Positions 44,547 through 54,989 of a DNA stretch of 64,000 nucleotides are shown piece after piece. This DNA is from Tautonia marina (GTDB taxonomy: Bacteria > Planctomycetota > Planctomycetia > Isosphaerales > Isosphaeraceae). Every line of letters begins with the position of its first letter. Within the stretch, counting starts at the first letter, position 1. Location: contig NZ_WEZF01000018.1 of NCBI RefSeq assembly GCF_009177065.1, positions 86,489 to 150,488 of the forward strand, read 5' to 3'. The notes under the pieces were generated by a model. It was given only the letters and a program-made list of their open reading frames with translations, made no database searches and was not told the origin of the DNA. Both the position numbers and the translations under genes were made by a program.

Positions 44547-44646
44547 TCCGATCGAAACGAACCGACCGGAGCCCGACGATCGGCCCGTCCCCGCCGTGAG
44601 TGACGGGGGCGGGTCGGCTTCATTTTGGGAAGTGCGTCAATACAAC

Positions 44647-44682
44647 GAAGCCCGCCGAAAGCGAGGGCTTCCGGCGGGCTTC
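44647..44682 (-). terminator. Terminator after rpsA
   Basis: An 11-bp stem (GAAGCCCGCCG 44647-44657 with 44672-44682) and a 14-base loop. On the minus strand it comes 28 bases after the S1 stop and is followed by a short T-rich run (GTTGTATTG). Confidence 0.65.
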
Positions 44683-44710
44683 GTTTGGTGGGATCAGTGA
44701 TCCGAGCCGA

Positions 44711-46681
44711 TCAAGCTTTCTCTTCCGACTCAGTCGATTCGGCAGAGGCCTCGGGCTCGGTCGATTCGGCCGAAGCCTCAGGCTCGGTCGATTCGGCAGG
44801 GGCCTCGGGCTCGGTCGATTCGGCGGAAGCCTCGGCAGCCGCAGGTTCGGCCGAAGCCTCGGCAGAAGCCGAAGCCTCGGCTTCGGTGGCTTCGCCGGAC
44901 TCCTGGCTCCCGAAGGAGAAGAGCGGACCACCACCACCAAGACCGCCCTTGAGCTCGGACTTGGTCGAGGACGCGGCGGCGGCGGCAGCCGGGGTGCCAG
45001 GGGCGGCCCCTTCGGCCTTCGTCTCCTCGGCCTCGATCTCTTCCTGGCTCCAACCGGCCTTCTTCTTCGACAGGCCGATCTTGCGCTCGCCGCGGTCGAC
45101 CCGGAGGATTTTCACCTCGATGTCGTCGCCCACGTTGACGATTTCCTCGGGACTGTCAACCTTGTGGTCGGCCAGCTCCGAGATATGCAGCAAGCCTTCC
45201 AGGCCGGGTTCCAGCTCGACGAAAACGCCGAAGTTGGTCAGCTTGGTGACCTTGCCCACCACCACGTCGCCGGGGTGGTAGCGGTCGGGGATGTCGGTCT
45301 CCCACGGGTCTTGCTTCAGTTGCTTCAGGCCCAGCGCGATCCGCTTGCGTTCCTGGTCGACGTTGAGGACCTGGCAAGAGACCTGCTGGCCCTTTTCGAG
45401 CAGCTCGTTCGGGTGACCGATCTTGCGGGTCCAGCTCATGTCGGAGATGTGCAGGAGCCCGTCGATCCCTTCCTCGATCTCGATGAAGGCGCCATAGTTC
45501 GTCAGGTTCCGGACGGTACCGTCGACCATCGTGCCCGGCGGGTACTTCTGCGCGACCTGATCCCAGGGGTTCGGCTGGGTCTGCTTCATGCCCAGCGAGA
45601 TTTCCTGCTTGTCGCGGTTGATCCCGAGGACGACGACCTCGACCTTGTCGCCGATCTGAACCAGCTCGCTCGGGTGATTGATGCGCTTCGTCCAGGACAT
45701 CTCGGAGATGTGGACGAGCCCTTCGATCCCCTCTTCGAGCTTGACGAAGGCCCCGTAGGACATGACGTTGACGACTTCGCCGGTGACGCGGGCGCCTTCC
45801 GGGTACTTCTCGCCGATGTTCTCCCACGGGCTGGCCGACTTCTGCTTCAGGCCCAGGGCGATCTTCTCGCGGTCGCGGTCGACGTTGAGGACCATGACCT
45901 CGATCGTGTCGTCGATCCGGACCATGTCGCTCGGGTGGTTGATCCGGCCCCACGACATGTCGGTGATGTGCAAGAGGCCGTCGATCCCGCCGAGGTCGAC
46001 GAACGCGCCGAAGTCGGCGATGTTCTTGACGACACCCTTGCGGACCTGGCCGATCTCGATCTCCGACAGCAGGGCTTCCTTCTGCCGGGCGCGCTGTTCC
46101 TCGATCAGCTTGCGGCGCGAGACGACGATATTGCGTCGCCCTTCGTCGATCTTGAGGATCATGCACTGGATCTCGGTATCGAGGTAATCCCCGATGTCCG
46201 AGGGGCGTCGGATATCGACCTGGCTGGCCGGCAGGAAGACGTTGACGCCGATATCGACGAGCAAGCCACCCTTGATCTTCTTCGTAACGCGGCCGGTGAC
46301 GACGTCGCCCTCGGCGTGCTTGGAGATGACGTTCTCCCAGGCCCGCATGCGGTGGGCCTTCTTGCGGGAGAGCAAGATCTCGCCGGTGTCGTCGTCCATG
46401 CCTTCGAGCAGGACTTCGACCTCGTCGCCCGGTTCGGGGCGGCCCTCGGTCTCATCCCACTCGTTCAGCGGGACGAGCCCCTCGGCCTTGTAGCCGACGT
46501 CGACAATCGCCTGGTCGCCGACAATATCGACCACCTTGCCGTGGACGATCGTATTGAGCACATACTCCTGGCCCTCCTCAAGTAGGGCCATCGGGTCCTC
46601 CTGGCTGCCGTCGGTGTAGACGGCGGTGGAGAACTCTTCATCGGAGATATCGAACTCGCGGAGCAGGTTGCGATCTACCAT
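44711..46681 (-). CDS. rpsA: 30S ribosomal protein S1
   Basis: A 656-residue protein with six S1 RNA-binding domains in tandem. Repeats 3-6 are the canonical kind (VKNIADFGAFVDL, VMSYGAFVKL, LTNYGAFIEI, LTNFGVFVEL, each followed by GLLHIS or GLVHIS). It helps the 30S subunit bind mRNA. The last ~100 residues form an Ala/Ser/Glu tail with repeats of SAESTEPEA, of unknown role. The start ATG 46681 (MVDRNLL) has no Shine-Dalgarno, only an AT-rich leader, as is common for rpsA. The upstream open frame is not similar to S1. Confidence 0.95.
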   Translation of the reverse strand: MVDRNLLREFDISDEEFSTAVYTDGSQEDPMALLEEGQEYVLNTIVHGKVVDIVGDQAIVDVGYKAEGLVPLNEWDETEGRPEPGDEVEVLLEGMDDDTGEILLSRKKAHRMRAWENVISKHAEGDVVTGRVTKKIKGGLLVDIGVNVFLPASQVDIRRPSDIGDYLDTEIQCMILKIDEGRRNIVVSRRKLIEEQRARQKEALLSEIEIGQVRKGVVKNIADFGAFVDLGGIDGLLHITDMSWGRINHPSDMVRIDDTIEVMVLNVDRDREKIALGLKQKSASPWENIGEKYPEGARVTGEVVNVMSYGAFVKLEEGIEGLVHISEMSWTKRINHPSELVQIGDKVEVVVLGINRDKQEISLGMKQTQPNPWDQVAQKYPPGTMVDGTVRNLTNYGAFIEIEEGIDGLLHISDMSWTRKIGHPNELLEKGQQVSCQVLNVDQERKRIALGLKQLKQDPWETDIPDRYHPGDVVVGKVTKLTNFGVFVELEPGLEGLLHISELADHKVDSPEEIVNVGDDIEVKILRVDRGERKIGLSKKKAGWSQEEIEAEETKAEGAAPGTPAAAAAASSTKSELKGGLGGGGPLFSFGSQESGEATEAEASASAEASAEPAAAEASAESTEPEAPAESTEPEASAESTEPEASAESTESEEKA

Positions 46682-46919
46682 AAAAATAAGGTCGGTCCGG
46701 ACCGCCCGGCAGCCTCCGTCCGTCCCGGCGCGCGTCGGGTCGGGATCGTTGCCGCCCTGGATGCAAAAGGGAAATCGAAGGAGAGTCAGGTCCCGGCGCC
46801 GCGCGCAGGCCGGGATTGGGGACGCAACGAGCCATTGTAACCACGCCTGCCGAGGTCCGGATAGGGGGATTTCGCCGGATCCGACCGAAGAATCGGCGCG
46901 TTCCGGACCAACGACCGGG

Positions 46920-47198
46920 TCAAGCCGCCGTCCAATCGTCCGACTCGACCCCGAACCACGCCAGAGCGGCTCGCTTGGCCTCGTCGAGCGAGGCATGCCA
47001 GGTGTCGGCAGCGATCGACCCGTCCTGCGCCTCGACGATCAGGAGACAGCCGGAATCGTCGGCTTCGATCAGAAGGTCGATCAGGACCGATCGCGTCGGG
47101 GTCGGCAACGGCTGCGCGGCTCCCGGAGGAAGCCAGCCGCGATGCGGTTGGCCCCCCAGGCATACCGAAAGCCCTTCGACGCGCAGGAGCCGCCGCAT
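46920..47198 (-). CDS. Small hypothetical protein coupled to trpF
   Basis: A 92-residue protein. Its ATG (47198) overlaps the last base of the trpF stop codon (TGATG), a sign of translational coupling. It has a basic N-terminus, a hydrophobic strand (SVLIDLLIEADDSGCLLIVEA) and an aromatic-acidic end (LAWFGVESDDW). No family recognised. Because of the tight linkage it may act with TrpF or only be cotranscribed. Confidence 0.6.
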   Translation of the reverse strand: MRRLLRVEGLSVCLGGQPHRGWLPPGAAQPLPTPTRSVLIDLLIEADDSGCLLIVEAQDGSIAADTWHASLDEAKRAALAWFGVESDDWTAA

Positions 47199-47980
47199 CA
47201 GGCTGACCGGGCGGCTCGGATGAAGGCCGACACGAGGTCGCGGTCCTTCCGACCGGGACTCGACTCGACCCCACTGGCGACATCGACCATCCAGGGCCGG
47301 ACCCGAGCGACCGCCTCGGCAACCGTGTCGGGCGTCAGGCCGCCGGCAAGGATGAGCCGGGGAGCCGCGCCTTCGGCCGGCTCGTGATGCGTTGCCAGAA
47401 ATGGTGAGGTGTTGAGACGATCGGCCAGATGGTCGAGGACGTCGGTTGCAATGGCATGCCCGGTGCCCCCTTGCTGGCCGGGCACGAAGGCATCGACCAG
47501 CACCGCGTCGGGCAATCCATCGAGCTGCGCCGCGAGGACGAGCCAGGCTTCCAGGCGATCGACGGATGCCCGGTCGGCCAGGCGGAAGGCTCGAATCACC
47601 TGGTAACCGTCTCGCTTCAGGTCGCGGACGGTTTCGGGCGGTTCCTCCCCGTGAAGCTGCACGATCTGGACACCGGCACGCTCCGACTCCCGGACGATCT
47701 CCGCCGGGAGTCGATCGACGAACAGGCCGACCGGTTCGGCAAGCCCCGCCATCGCCGCGACCAGACCGGGAGCTCGATCCGGCGGGACATAACGCTTCGA
47801 GGCCGGGTGGAAGTTGATGCCGATCCAGTCGGCCCCCGACCCGGCCACCATCCGAGCATCGTCGGGCGTGGTCACGCCGCAAATCTTGATAAGCGGAGCG
47901 GAAGCGTTGATGACAGCGTCCAAATCGTAGCGTGACGACGGCCCACGCTCAGCGGATGGCCGTCGTCCAGTATGTTTCAC
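47198..47980 (-). CDS. trpF: Phosphoribosylanthranilate isomerase
   Basis: A TIM-barrel protein with TrpF hallmarks: LIKICGVTTPDDA with the catalytic Cys, GINFHPASKRYV, VQLHGEE, and the ILAGGLTPDTV and DVASGVESSPGRKD phosphate loops. It isomerises phosphoribosylanthranilate in tryptophan synthesis. The GTG start at 47980 gives 260 residues, ~25 more at the N-terminus than usual; the TTG at 47923 would give a more normal start, and neither has a clear ribosome site. No other trp gene is in the window. Confidence 0.93.
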   Translation of the reverse strand: MKHTGRRPSAERGPSSRYDLDAVINASAPLIKICGVTTPDDARMVAGSGADWIGINFHPASKRYVPPDRAPGLVAAMAGLAEPVGLFVDRLPAEIVRESERAGVQIVQLHGEEPPETVRDLKRDGYQVIRAFRLADRASVDRLEAWLVLAAQLDGLPDAVLVDAFVPGQQGGTGHAIATDVLDHLADRLNTSPFLATHHEPAEGAAPRLILAGGLTPDTVAEAVARVRPWMVDVASGVESSPGRKDRDLVSAFIRAARSA

Positions 47981-48024
47981 AGCATTGCACGTTAGCGATC
48001 ACGAGCGGCAAGCGAGAGGCTCAC

Positions 48025-48357
<333 letters not shown>

Positions 48358-48441
48358 GAGAGAGCCTCGCCGTCTGTAAAGGATGCTCGATCGGAGCCGA
48401 ACTAAGGTCGCGTCCCTCGAGTCGGGGATCGCACGGGAGCC

Positions 48442-48469
48442 ATTATAAATTGACTAAGAAGCGAGTCAA
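48442..48469 (-). promoter_or_regulatory. Near-consensus promoter of trxA
   Basis: On the minus strand, TTGACT (48469-48464), a 16-base spacer and a perfect TATAAT (48447-48442). The leader to trxA would be about 78 bases. The box overlaps the annotated first codons of the divergent antiporter gene. Confidence 0.7.
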
Positions 48470-49766
48470 CCGACGGGAACGATCGCCATCACGACCAGAG
48501 GGACGCTCCCCTCAGGAAGCGAGGCATCCTCTGCCCCCCGATTCCGCGGCTCATACATTTGATTGGCGAGACTGGTGCGACCCCCGTCGTGTCGGCTGGT
48601 TGAGCCTGATGTTGCTGTTCATTCCCATCGGCATCGGCTTGCGGATTGCCGGGGTCGGAGAGACCTGGCAGTTCATCACGGCAGGCTTGGCGATCATCCC
48701 CCTGGCCGGCCTGATGGGAGAATCGACCGAGCACCTCGCCCACCGGCTCGGGCCGGGGATCGGCGGGCTCCTGAACGCCACCTTCGGCAACGCGGCCGAG
48801 CTGATCATCGCTCTGTTCGCCCTGTTCCGCGGCTTCGACGAGGTGGTCAAGGCGTCGATCACCGGGTCGATCATCGGCAACCTCTTGCTCGTCATGGGCG
48901 CCAGTCTGCTGGCCGGCGGCCTGCGATGGCCCCGGCAGCAGTTTAATCGGACGGCCGCCGGGGTCGGCTCGACCATGATGGTGCTGGCCGCCTTCGGCAT
49001 GCTCATTCCGGCCATCTTCTACGCCTTGCCCGAGGTCGTTCAGGTGGCCGAGGAGGAAGGCCAGGGGCAGCGATTAATGCTCGAACACGAGCTGAGCGTC
49101 GGCGTCTGCATCATCCTGATGGTGACGTACGTCCTCTACCTCGTTTTCAGCCTCAAAACGCATCAGGACCTGTTCAATCCCGATGCCGAGGAGGGGACCG
49201 CCGACGAGAGCCTGCACGGCCACGGTCCCGGATGGAGCATGAGGCGATCGATCGGGACCTTGCTCTTGGCCACAACCTTCGTGGCGATCATGAGCGAGAT
49301 TCTCATCGGCGCCGTCGAGCACACGACGCAGTCGTTCGGTCTGAGCGAGGTCTTCGTCGGTGTGATCGTCGTGGCGATCGTCGGCAACGCGGCCGAGCAC
49401 TCGACGGCGATCCTGGTGGCGATGAAGAACAAGATGGACCTATCCGTGGGCATCGCCATCGGCTCGGCCCTGCAAATCGCCCTGTTCGTCGCGCCGGTCC
49501 TGGTCTTTGCCAGTTACCTGCGCGAGGAGCCGATGGACCTGCTCTTCACCACGCTGGAGATCGTGGCCGTTTTGCTCGCCGTCTTCATCGCCCGGATGGT
49601 GGCCGAGGACGGCGAGTCGAACTGGCTGGAAGGGGCGATGCTCCTGATGATTTACGCCATCCTCGCCGTCGCCTTCTTCGTCTTGCCAGCCGGCCACGGT
49701 GAGCACGGCGCGGAGGGAGACCACCCAAGCCCGGCGATCGAATCCGCTGCCCTCGAAGGGGGATGA
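48450..49766 (+). CDS. Ca2+/H+ antiporter (CaCA superfamily)
   Basis: A 438-residue membrane protein with about eleven hydrophobic segments. Two inverted alpha-repeats carry the ion-binding motifs: [13 protein letters not shown] in the first half and [13 protein letters not shown] in the second. An acidic loop (EEEGQGQ) lies between. It exchanges Ca2+ for H+ across the inner membrane, as in the ChaA/Cax group. The TTG start at 48450 lies inside the trxA promoter and has a poorly spaced GGGAG; a later start nearer TM1 (~residue 51) is possible. Confidence 0.9.
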   Translation: MTKKRVNRRERSPSRPEGRSPQEARHPLPPDSAAHTFDWRDWCDPRRVGWLSLMLLFIPIGIGLRIAGVGETWQFITAGLAIIPLAGLMGESTEHLAHRLGPGIGGLLNATFGNAAELIIALFALFRGFDEVVKASITGSIIGNLLLVMGASLLAGGLRWPRQQFNRTAAGVGSTMMVLAAFGMLIPAIFYALPEVVQVAEEEGQGQRLMLEHELSVGVCIILMVTYVLYLVFSLKTHQDLFNPDAEEGTADESLHGHGPGWSMRRSIGTLLLATTFVAIMSEILIGAVEHTTQSFGLSEVFVGVIVVAIVGNAAEHSTAILVAMKNKMDLSVGIAIGSALQIALFVAPVLVFASYLREEPMDLLFTTLEIVAVLLAVFIARMVAEDGESNWLEGAMLLMIYAILAVAFFVLPAGHGEHGAEGDHPSPAIESAALEGG

Positions 49767-49793
49767 CCGGTGATCTCGAGATAGGTACGGGCT

Positions 49794-49831
49794 CGGGATC
49801 ACCTTTCTCATTTCTCAGGAAGGTGATCCCG
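49794..49831. terminator. Hairpin between convergent antiporter and zinc-ribbon genes
   Basis: A perfect 12-bp stem (49794-49805 with 49820-49831) and a 14-base loop with several T residues. It lies in the 109-base gap between two convergent genes. No run of T follows, so termination is likely but not canonical. Confidence 0.6.
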
Positions 49832-49875
49832 GGGCCGTCCGGTGATCGGCAGCGCCTCGGCGGGCGATCGATCCA

Positions 49876-50589
49876 TCAATCCTCGACGAGGTACATGATC
49901 CGGCCGCAGGTCTTGCAGAAGACCAGGCGCTCGGCGTTCATCAGCTCGCTGATATCCTGGATCGTGTTGACCTGATTGCAGCCTTCGCAGGCTCGGGTAT
50001 GGCGATCGACGGCGGCGAAGGCGTCGTCTCCCTTGCCCTTGACCGAACGCCGGTAGCGTTCGCGATCGTCGGGAGGGACCACGGCCTCGCTCTCGGTAAT
50101 CGCCGCTTCCAGTTCCTGGAGCTGGGCGCGCTGCCCTTCGGCCTTGGATTCGATGTCGTGGCGAAGGGCCTCGACCCCCTCGGCGAACTTGGCGACCTCG
50201 GCCTCTTGTGTGGCCAGTTCGGCGGCGGCCGTTTCGACCCCCTGCATCAGTTCGAGGATGGCCTCTTCCTTGCTGTTGACGTCCTTGTTGATCATGGCGA
50301 TCTCGTTCATGATCGCCTTGTATTCCTCGTTCTTCTTGACGCTGTTGAGCTTGATCCGCAGGTCGTCACACCGGGTTCGCTGACTCTGAACCAGCAGTTC
50401 CTGACGCTGGACGTCGGACTTCCGCTGCTTCAGGGCAGTGCGGGCCTCTTCGAGGGCCGCGCGGCGCGATTCGAGGCCGCGCATGCGGGCGGCGAGGGTC
50501 TTTGGTCCGGACTCCAGACGATCGCGGAGCGCCTTGACGCGGCGGTGCAGGTCGTGAAGTCCGCGGAGGTCGTCAACGGTCGCGGGCAT
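49876..50589 (-). CDS. Coiled-coil protein with C-terminal zinc ribbon
   Basis: A 237-residue protein. Residues ~5-180 form an almost continuous antiparallel coiled coil rich in Glu, Arg and Leu. The last ~60 residues carry a C4 zinc ribbon (CEGCN, then CKTCGRIMY), the zf-RING_7 type seen in the CT398-like family. Start ATG 50589 has AAGGAG upstream; the frame is open further 5' without similarity. Such proteins are linked to secretion or transcription in other bacteria; here the role is unknown. rpoD lies just upstream, separated by a strong terminator. Confidence 0.85.
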   Translation of the reverse strand: MPATVDDLRGLHDLHRRVKALRDRLESGPKTLAARMRGLESRRAALEEARTALKQRKSDVQRQELLVQSQRTRCDDLRIKLNSVKKNEEYKAIMNEIAMINKDVNSKEEAILELMQGVETAAAELATQEAEVAKFAEGVEALRHDIESKAEGQRAQLQELEAAITESEAVVPPDDRERYRRSVKGKGDDAFAAVDRHTRACEGCNQVNTIQDISELMNAERLVFCKTCGRIMYLVED

Positions 50590-50657
50590 CGGGGTCGGGC
50601 TCCTTCGGGACGATGGGGACGGTGGGGACAGGATCGGGCAGAGACCGCGCCCTTGGC

Positions 50658-50697
50658 AACAAAAAAACCGCCGGTCGCCTCGGGGCGACCGGCGGTT
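50658..50697 (-). terminator. Rho-independent terminator of the dnaG-rpoD operon
   Basis: A perfect 14-bp stem (50666-50679 with 50684-50697) and a 4-base loop. On the minus strand it is followed at once by a run of T (50667-50661). It begins 14 bases after the rpoD stop. This is the clearest intrinsic terminator in the window. Confidence 0.92.
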
Positions 50698-50710
50698 CAG
50701 GTGTCCGGTG

Positions 50711-52393
50711 TCAACCGGTACTTTCCAGGAAGCCTTCCAACTGGCGGCTTCGAACCGGATGTTGCAGCTTTCGAACGGCCTTGGCCTCAATCTGCCGCAC
50801 CCGCTCTCGGGTGACCTTGAAGATGCGGCCGACTTCTTCGAGCGTATAGGTGTAACCGTCGCCCAGGCCGTAGCGGAGTTTGATGATCTCGCGTTCCCGG
50901 TAAGTCAAGGTCTTCAGGACCGCGTCGATCTTCTCCTTGAGCATTTCCTGGGTGGCGGCGTTGATCGGGCTCTCGGCGGCCTCGTCCTCGATGAAGTCGC
51001 CGAAGTAGCTGTCCTCGCTCTCGCCGACCGGGCGGTCGAGTGAGATCGGGTGCCGGCTGATCTTCATCACGCGGCGGGTTTCCTCGACCGAGATGTTGGC
51101 GACCTTGGCCATTTCCTCGATCGTCGGCTCGCGGCCTTTCTCCTGGAGCAGCTTCTTCGAGACGTTGCGCAGCTTCGACATCGTCTCGATCATGTGCACC
51201 GGAATGCGGATCGTGCGAGCCTGGTCGGCAATGGCCCGGGTAATCGCCTGGCGAATCCACCAGGTGGCATAGGTCGAGAACTTGTAGCCGCGACGATATT
51301 CGTACTTGTCCACGGCCCGCATCAGGCCGGTGTTCCCTTCCTGAATCAGGTCGAGGAACGAGAGGCCGCGGTTGCGGTACTTCTTGGCGATTGAGACGAC
51401 CAGGCGAAGGTTGCCGCCGGAGAGTTCGCGCTTGGCCTGCTCGTATTCCTTGTACCGCTCGTTCATCAAGGTGACGCGCCGGGTGAGGCTCCGGGGCGTC
51501 TCCAGGGTCATGATCATCAGGTCCTTGAGCTCTTTCTGGAGGTTGGCCAGGTCGTCCTGGTTCCCCCGGCCGGCCAGGACAAGATCGCGCTGGGCGAGGA
51601 TCTCATTCAACCGGGCGGCGATCTGCTCAAGCCGCTTCATCAGCGGCTGGACCTTCTGCGTGCGGATCGACAGTTCTTCGACGAGCGTGACGGCCTTGCG
51701 GCGACGGCGGGCCAGATCGACACGAAGGACGCGGGCGGTGTCCGGGTCGTCCTTGGCTCGGATGTAGGCGCGGAAGTCGCGGAGGTTGCAGTCCATCAAG
51801 TGATCCAGCGTGGCCAGATTCGGCTTCATCCGCTGGAGGATCTGTTCCTTCTCAAGGTTCTCGGTGACGGAGACCTTGACGGTGCGGTCGAAGGGCAGCT
51901 CACCGGAATCGACTTTTTTGAGCACATCGACCACCAGCCGCAGGGCGTAGTCGCATTCGAGGACCTTGCGACGGAACTTGCGGCGAGTGATCTCGATCCG
52001 CTTGGCCAGATTGATTTCCTGGTCGCGGGTCAGGAGCGGAATCTCACCCATCTGGGTCAGATACATGCGAACCGGGTCGTCGATCCGTCGCGAGATCTCG
52101 TCGAGATCCTCGGGGGTCAACTCGCCGTCGTCATCATCCTCGGCCTGATCGTCGATCACCTCGTCGTCGGCATCGTCACCCAGATCGCCGGCATCCACCA
52201 GCCGGGCCTCGGCCTCTTCCTCGTTCAGCAGGTCAACGCCCAGTTCGTCGAGTCGTTCGAGCAACTCGTGGAGCTTCTCGGGGCTGCTGGAAATCTCATC
52301 CGGCAACTGGTCGTTGAGCTGATCGTAGGTGAGAAACCCTCGCCGCTTACCCAGCTCGAGGAGCGTCTTGAAACCCTCGTCCAGCTTTTCCAT
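50711..52393 (-). CDS. rpoD: Primary sigma factor RpoD (sigma-70)
   Basis: A 560-residue primary sigma factor. It has region 1.1 at the N-terminus, an acidic linker ([19 protein letters not shown]), regions 1.2 ([11 protein letters not shown]), 2 ([35 protein letters not shown] is its core; GNTGLM and [12 protein letters not shown] seen), 3 and 4.2 ([23 protein letters not shown]). ATG 52393 has AGGAGA six bases upstream; GTG 52399 would be too close. It directs most transcription. It follows dnaG by 33 bases, the macromolecular synthesis operon order. Confidence 0.96.
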   Translation of the reverse strand: MEKLDEGFKTLLELGKRRGFLTYDQLNDQLPDEISSSPEKLHELLERLDELGVDLLNEEEAEARLVDAGDLGDDADDEVIDDQAEDDDDGELTPEDLDEISRRIDDPVRMYLTQMGEIPLLTRDQEINLAKRIEITRRKFRRKVLECDYALRLVVDVLKKVDSGELPFDRTVKVSVTENLEKEQILQRMKPNLATLDHLMDCNLRDFRAYIRAKDDPDTARVLRVDLARRRRKAVTLVEELSIRTQKVQPLMKRLEQIAARLNEILAQRDLVLAGRGNQDDLANLQKELKDLMIMTLETPRSLTRRVTLMNERYKEYEQAKRELSGGNLRLVVSIAKKYRNRGLSFLDLIQEGNTGLMRAVDKYEYRRGYKFSTYATWWIRQAITRAIADQARTIRIPVHMIETMSKLRNVSKKLLQEKGREPTIEEMAKVANISVEETRRVMKISRHPISLDRPVGESEDSYFGDFIEDEAAESPINAATQEMLKEKIDAVLKTLTYREREIIKLRYGLGDGYTYTLEEVGRIFKVTRERVRQIEAKAVRKLQHPVRSRQLEGFLESTG

Positions 52394-52426
52394 CGACACA
52401 CTCTCCTAGGGGGAACCGACGTCGGG

Positions 52427-54373
52427 TCAAGACGCGTCGGACGATTTCTTGGTGGAGGCCAGCCGCAAGAGCTCTTGATTCAGGCGCATCTTTTCCCGCC
52501 AGAGTTCGCGGTACGACTCGGGCTCGTCGGCGAGGTTGATCTCGGCCAGGGCACCTTCGAGGTCACGGAGGCGGTCGCGACAGGCACGCTCGGCCAGCCG
52601 CGGCAAGAGACTGGCCAGGCGTTCGCGCCAGGGCCGGGGCAGATAACGACCGTTGACGTACCGCTCCGAGAGCGGCCTGGGGTCGATCGGAGACACCAGC
52701 GAGGCCACCAGGCTCCGCACGCTCGGGTCGTCGAGTCGAGACGACACCTCCGAGACACTCGCCTCCCGGCCTTCGCCGTACAGGTCGTAACAGACCTGAA
52801 GGATCGTCCGGAGGGGGGCATCGCGCAGTGACGTCACTTCAACCCGGGTAATGACCCAAGACACCACGGAAGGCTCGTTCAAAAGAACTTCGATCAATTC
52901 TCGACCCAGGGGATCAAGGTCCCCGGGACGAATGACCGGCGGTGGGGCCGCCTCGCTCGCTTCGGGCACGCGACCGGCCGTGACCGGCGCGTCCTTGTCT
53001 TGTTCATAGCTTACATGATGATGCGCCGGTCGGTCGGGCCGTCGGCGCTTCTTCAGGTCACGTCGCAACGTCTCGACCGGCAAGCGAAGCCGCTGCGCCA
53101 GGCGATCGAGCGCCTTGGCCGCCTTCAGGTCCAGCCCGGCCCGCCCTCGGTGCGAGGGCATCCGGGCCAGCAGGTCGAGCACAGTGTCGGCCGCGCGACG
53201 CGCCCCATCGAGATCTTCGAGGTTGAAGGCCGAGGCGGCCCGATCGACCACGTGATCCAAGGGGTCGGAGGCCTGATCGACCAGGGCGAGCATCGCGTCC
53301 GCCCCTTCGCCGAGCAGGAAATCGCAGGGATCGAGTCCTTTCGGAAGCGTCAGGACCCGCACGTCAATCTCGTGATTCAGGAACAGCTCCAGCGAGCGAT
53401 CGGCGGCCTTCTGCCCCGCCTCGTCGCCATCGAAGACCAAAACGGCCCGATCGGCCAGCCGTCGCAAGGCCCTCACGTGGTCGTCACCGAGCGCCGTGCC
53501 GAGCGTGCCGACAACATTGGCCAGGCCGACCTGATGCGCGGCCACCACGTCGGTATACCCCTCGACCACGGCCACCCACCCTTGCTTCCGGGCGGCCTCG
53601 CGGGCCAGATCGACGGCGTAAAGGTTCCGACGCTTCTGGAAAAGCGGCGTTTCCGGCGTGTTGAGATACTTGGCGACACCCAGGCCCGACTCGGCCATCC
53701 GTTTCTCGACATCCGGCAAGATCCGACCCCCGAAGCCGATCGCCCGGCCCCGGATGTCGCGGATCGGGAAAATCACCCGTCCCCGGAAGCGATCGCGGAG
53801 GCTGCCGTCCCGCTCGCTCCTCGCCGCCAGCCCCGCGCGTTCGAGCAAGGTCTCGTCGTAGCCTTCCCGACGCCCCCGAGCCAGCAGCCAGTCACGACGA
53901 TCGGGCGCGAAGCCGATGCCGAAGCGATCGATCGACGCGGCCAGAATCCCCCGGCGCTCCAGGTAGCCGCGGGCCTCGTCCGAGCCGACCAGGGCCGTCC
54001 GAAAGGCCCGCTCGGCCCAGTCGCAGGCGGCGAGCAGATCACTCTTGCTCGGGCCGCTGGTGGCCGTGGCGGTACTCGGATTGTCCAGGGCCACTCCGGC
54101 CCGATCGGCCAGCATACGCAACGCCTCAGGGAACTCGACCCGCTCGTAATCCTTCACGAAATCGAAGATGTCGCCGCCGGCTCCGCAGCTCCAGCACTTG
54201 TAGGTCTGACGTTCCGGGTTGATCTCAAGCGACGGGTGGTGATCGTCATGGAAGGGGCACAGGGCCTTGAACTTCGAACCCGCTCGATGCAGAGGAAGGT
54301 ACTCGCCAATCAGGCTCACGAGGTCAATCGCGCCCTTGATCGCGGCAAGCGTCGCTTCGGAGTGTCGGGGCAC
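52427..54373 (-). CDS. dnaG: DNA primase
   Basis: A 648-residue primase. The zinc-binding domain holds C39, H42, C60 and C63 (CPFHDD then CWSCGAGGDIF). The TOPRIM catalytic core follows (VVEGYTDVVAAHQVG, then LVFDGDEAGQKAADR), then a C-terminal helicase-interaction region. The GTG at 54373 was chosen because it starts the conserved N-terminus and has GGGAG at six bases. It makes RNA primers at the replication fork. It is the first gene of an operon with rpoD; rpsU, present in the E. coli counterpart, is missing. Confidence 0.96.
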   Translation of the reverse strand: MPRHSEATLAAIKGAIDLVSLIGEYLPLHRAGSKFKALCPFHDDHHPSLEINPERQTYKCWSCGAGGDIFDFVKDYERVEFPEALRMLADRAGVALDNPSTATATSGPSKSDLLAACDWAERAFRTALVGSDEARGYLERRGILAASIDRFGIGFAPDRRDWLLARGRREGYDETLLERAGLAARSERDGSLRDRFRGRVIFPIRDIRGRAIGFGGRILPDVEKRMAESGLGVAKYLNTPETPLFQKRRNLYAVDLAREAARKQGWVAVVEGYTDVVAAHQVGLANVVGTLGTALGDDHVRALRRLADRAVLVFDGDEAGQKAADRSLELFLNHEIDVRVLTLPKGLDPCDFLLGEGADAMLALVDQASDPLDHVVDRAASAFNLEDLDGARRAADTVLDLLARMPSHRGRAGLDLKAAKALDRLAQRLRLPVETLRRDLKKRRRPDRPAHHHVSYEQDKDAPVTAGRVPEASEAAPPPVIRPGDLDPLGRELIEVLLNEPSVVSWVITRVEVTSLRDAPLRTILQVCYDLYGEGREASVSEVSSRLDDPSVRSLVASLVSPIDPRPLSERYVNGRYLPRPWRERLASLLPRLAERACRDRLRDLEGALAEINLADEPESYRELWREKMRLNQELLRLASTKKSSDAS

Positions 54374-54518
54374 CGGGAACTCCCAGAGGTTGAGGTCGCA
54401 GTCCCGGATCGGCTGCAGAGACGACAACGAGATCGGCTCCGGACCTCGGGCGAGGTCGAGCGGGTACGAACCCAATCTCTCGTTGGCTCGCCGTCTCCTG
54501 CACGGCGATGATACCGAG

Positions 54519-54546
54519 ATTATACCCCCACTCGAATTTCGGTCAA
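54519..54546 (-). promoter_or_regulatory. Near-consensus promoter of dnaG-rpoD
   Basis: On the minus strand, TTGACC (54546-54541), a 16-base spacer and a perfect TATAAT (54524-54519). The leader to the dnaG GTG would be about 140 bases. It is among the strongest promoter matches in the window. Confidence 0.75.
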
Positions 54547-54989
54547 GTTCGCCCGGCCGGTTGCCGAAGCGATGACCCTTCGACCGAACCCTTCTCTTAA
54601 AAACCACTTGCAGCAAACCACCTCGCAAGAAAACCTGCGAGTTCTTCCCGCCCAATGAGCCAGACTCTTGACAAATGCCCGCCAAAGCGTTCCGCCTCGC
54701 CACTCAAGTCATTCTCTGGCAATCGCCAGAGACCGTCTCGACCGCTTTTGCGGCCAATCGGGCCGAAATCTGTCTCGAAAACCAGGTGTCCAAGTCAAGC
54801 CCCTGTGCGTCGGGCAAATCGACCGTGCCGTCCCCATCGACCGTCCAAAGGAGCTTGCAGGCAAGGATGATTCGGTCGGACAAACGTCCGGTCCGACGGG
54901 CCGGCGTTGAGGTCGACCGGCTCGGCTGCCCCCTTCACTGAGAACCGAATTTCCCGCGTGGTTCCGACAGGGCCGAGCCGGAAAACCAC

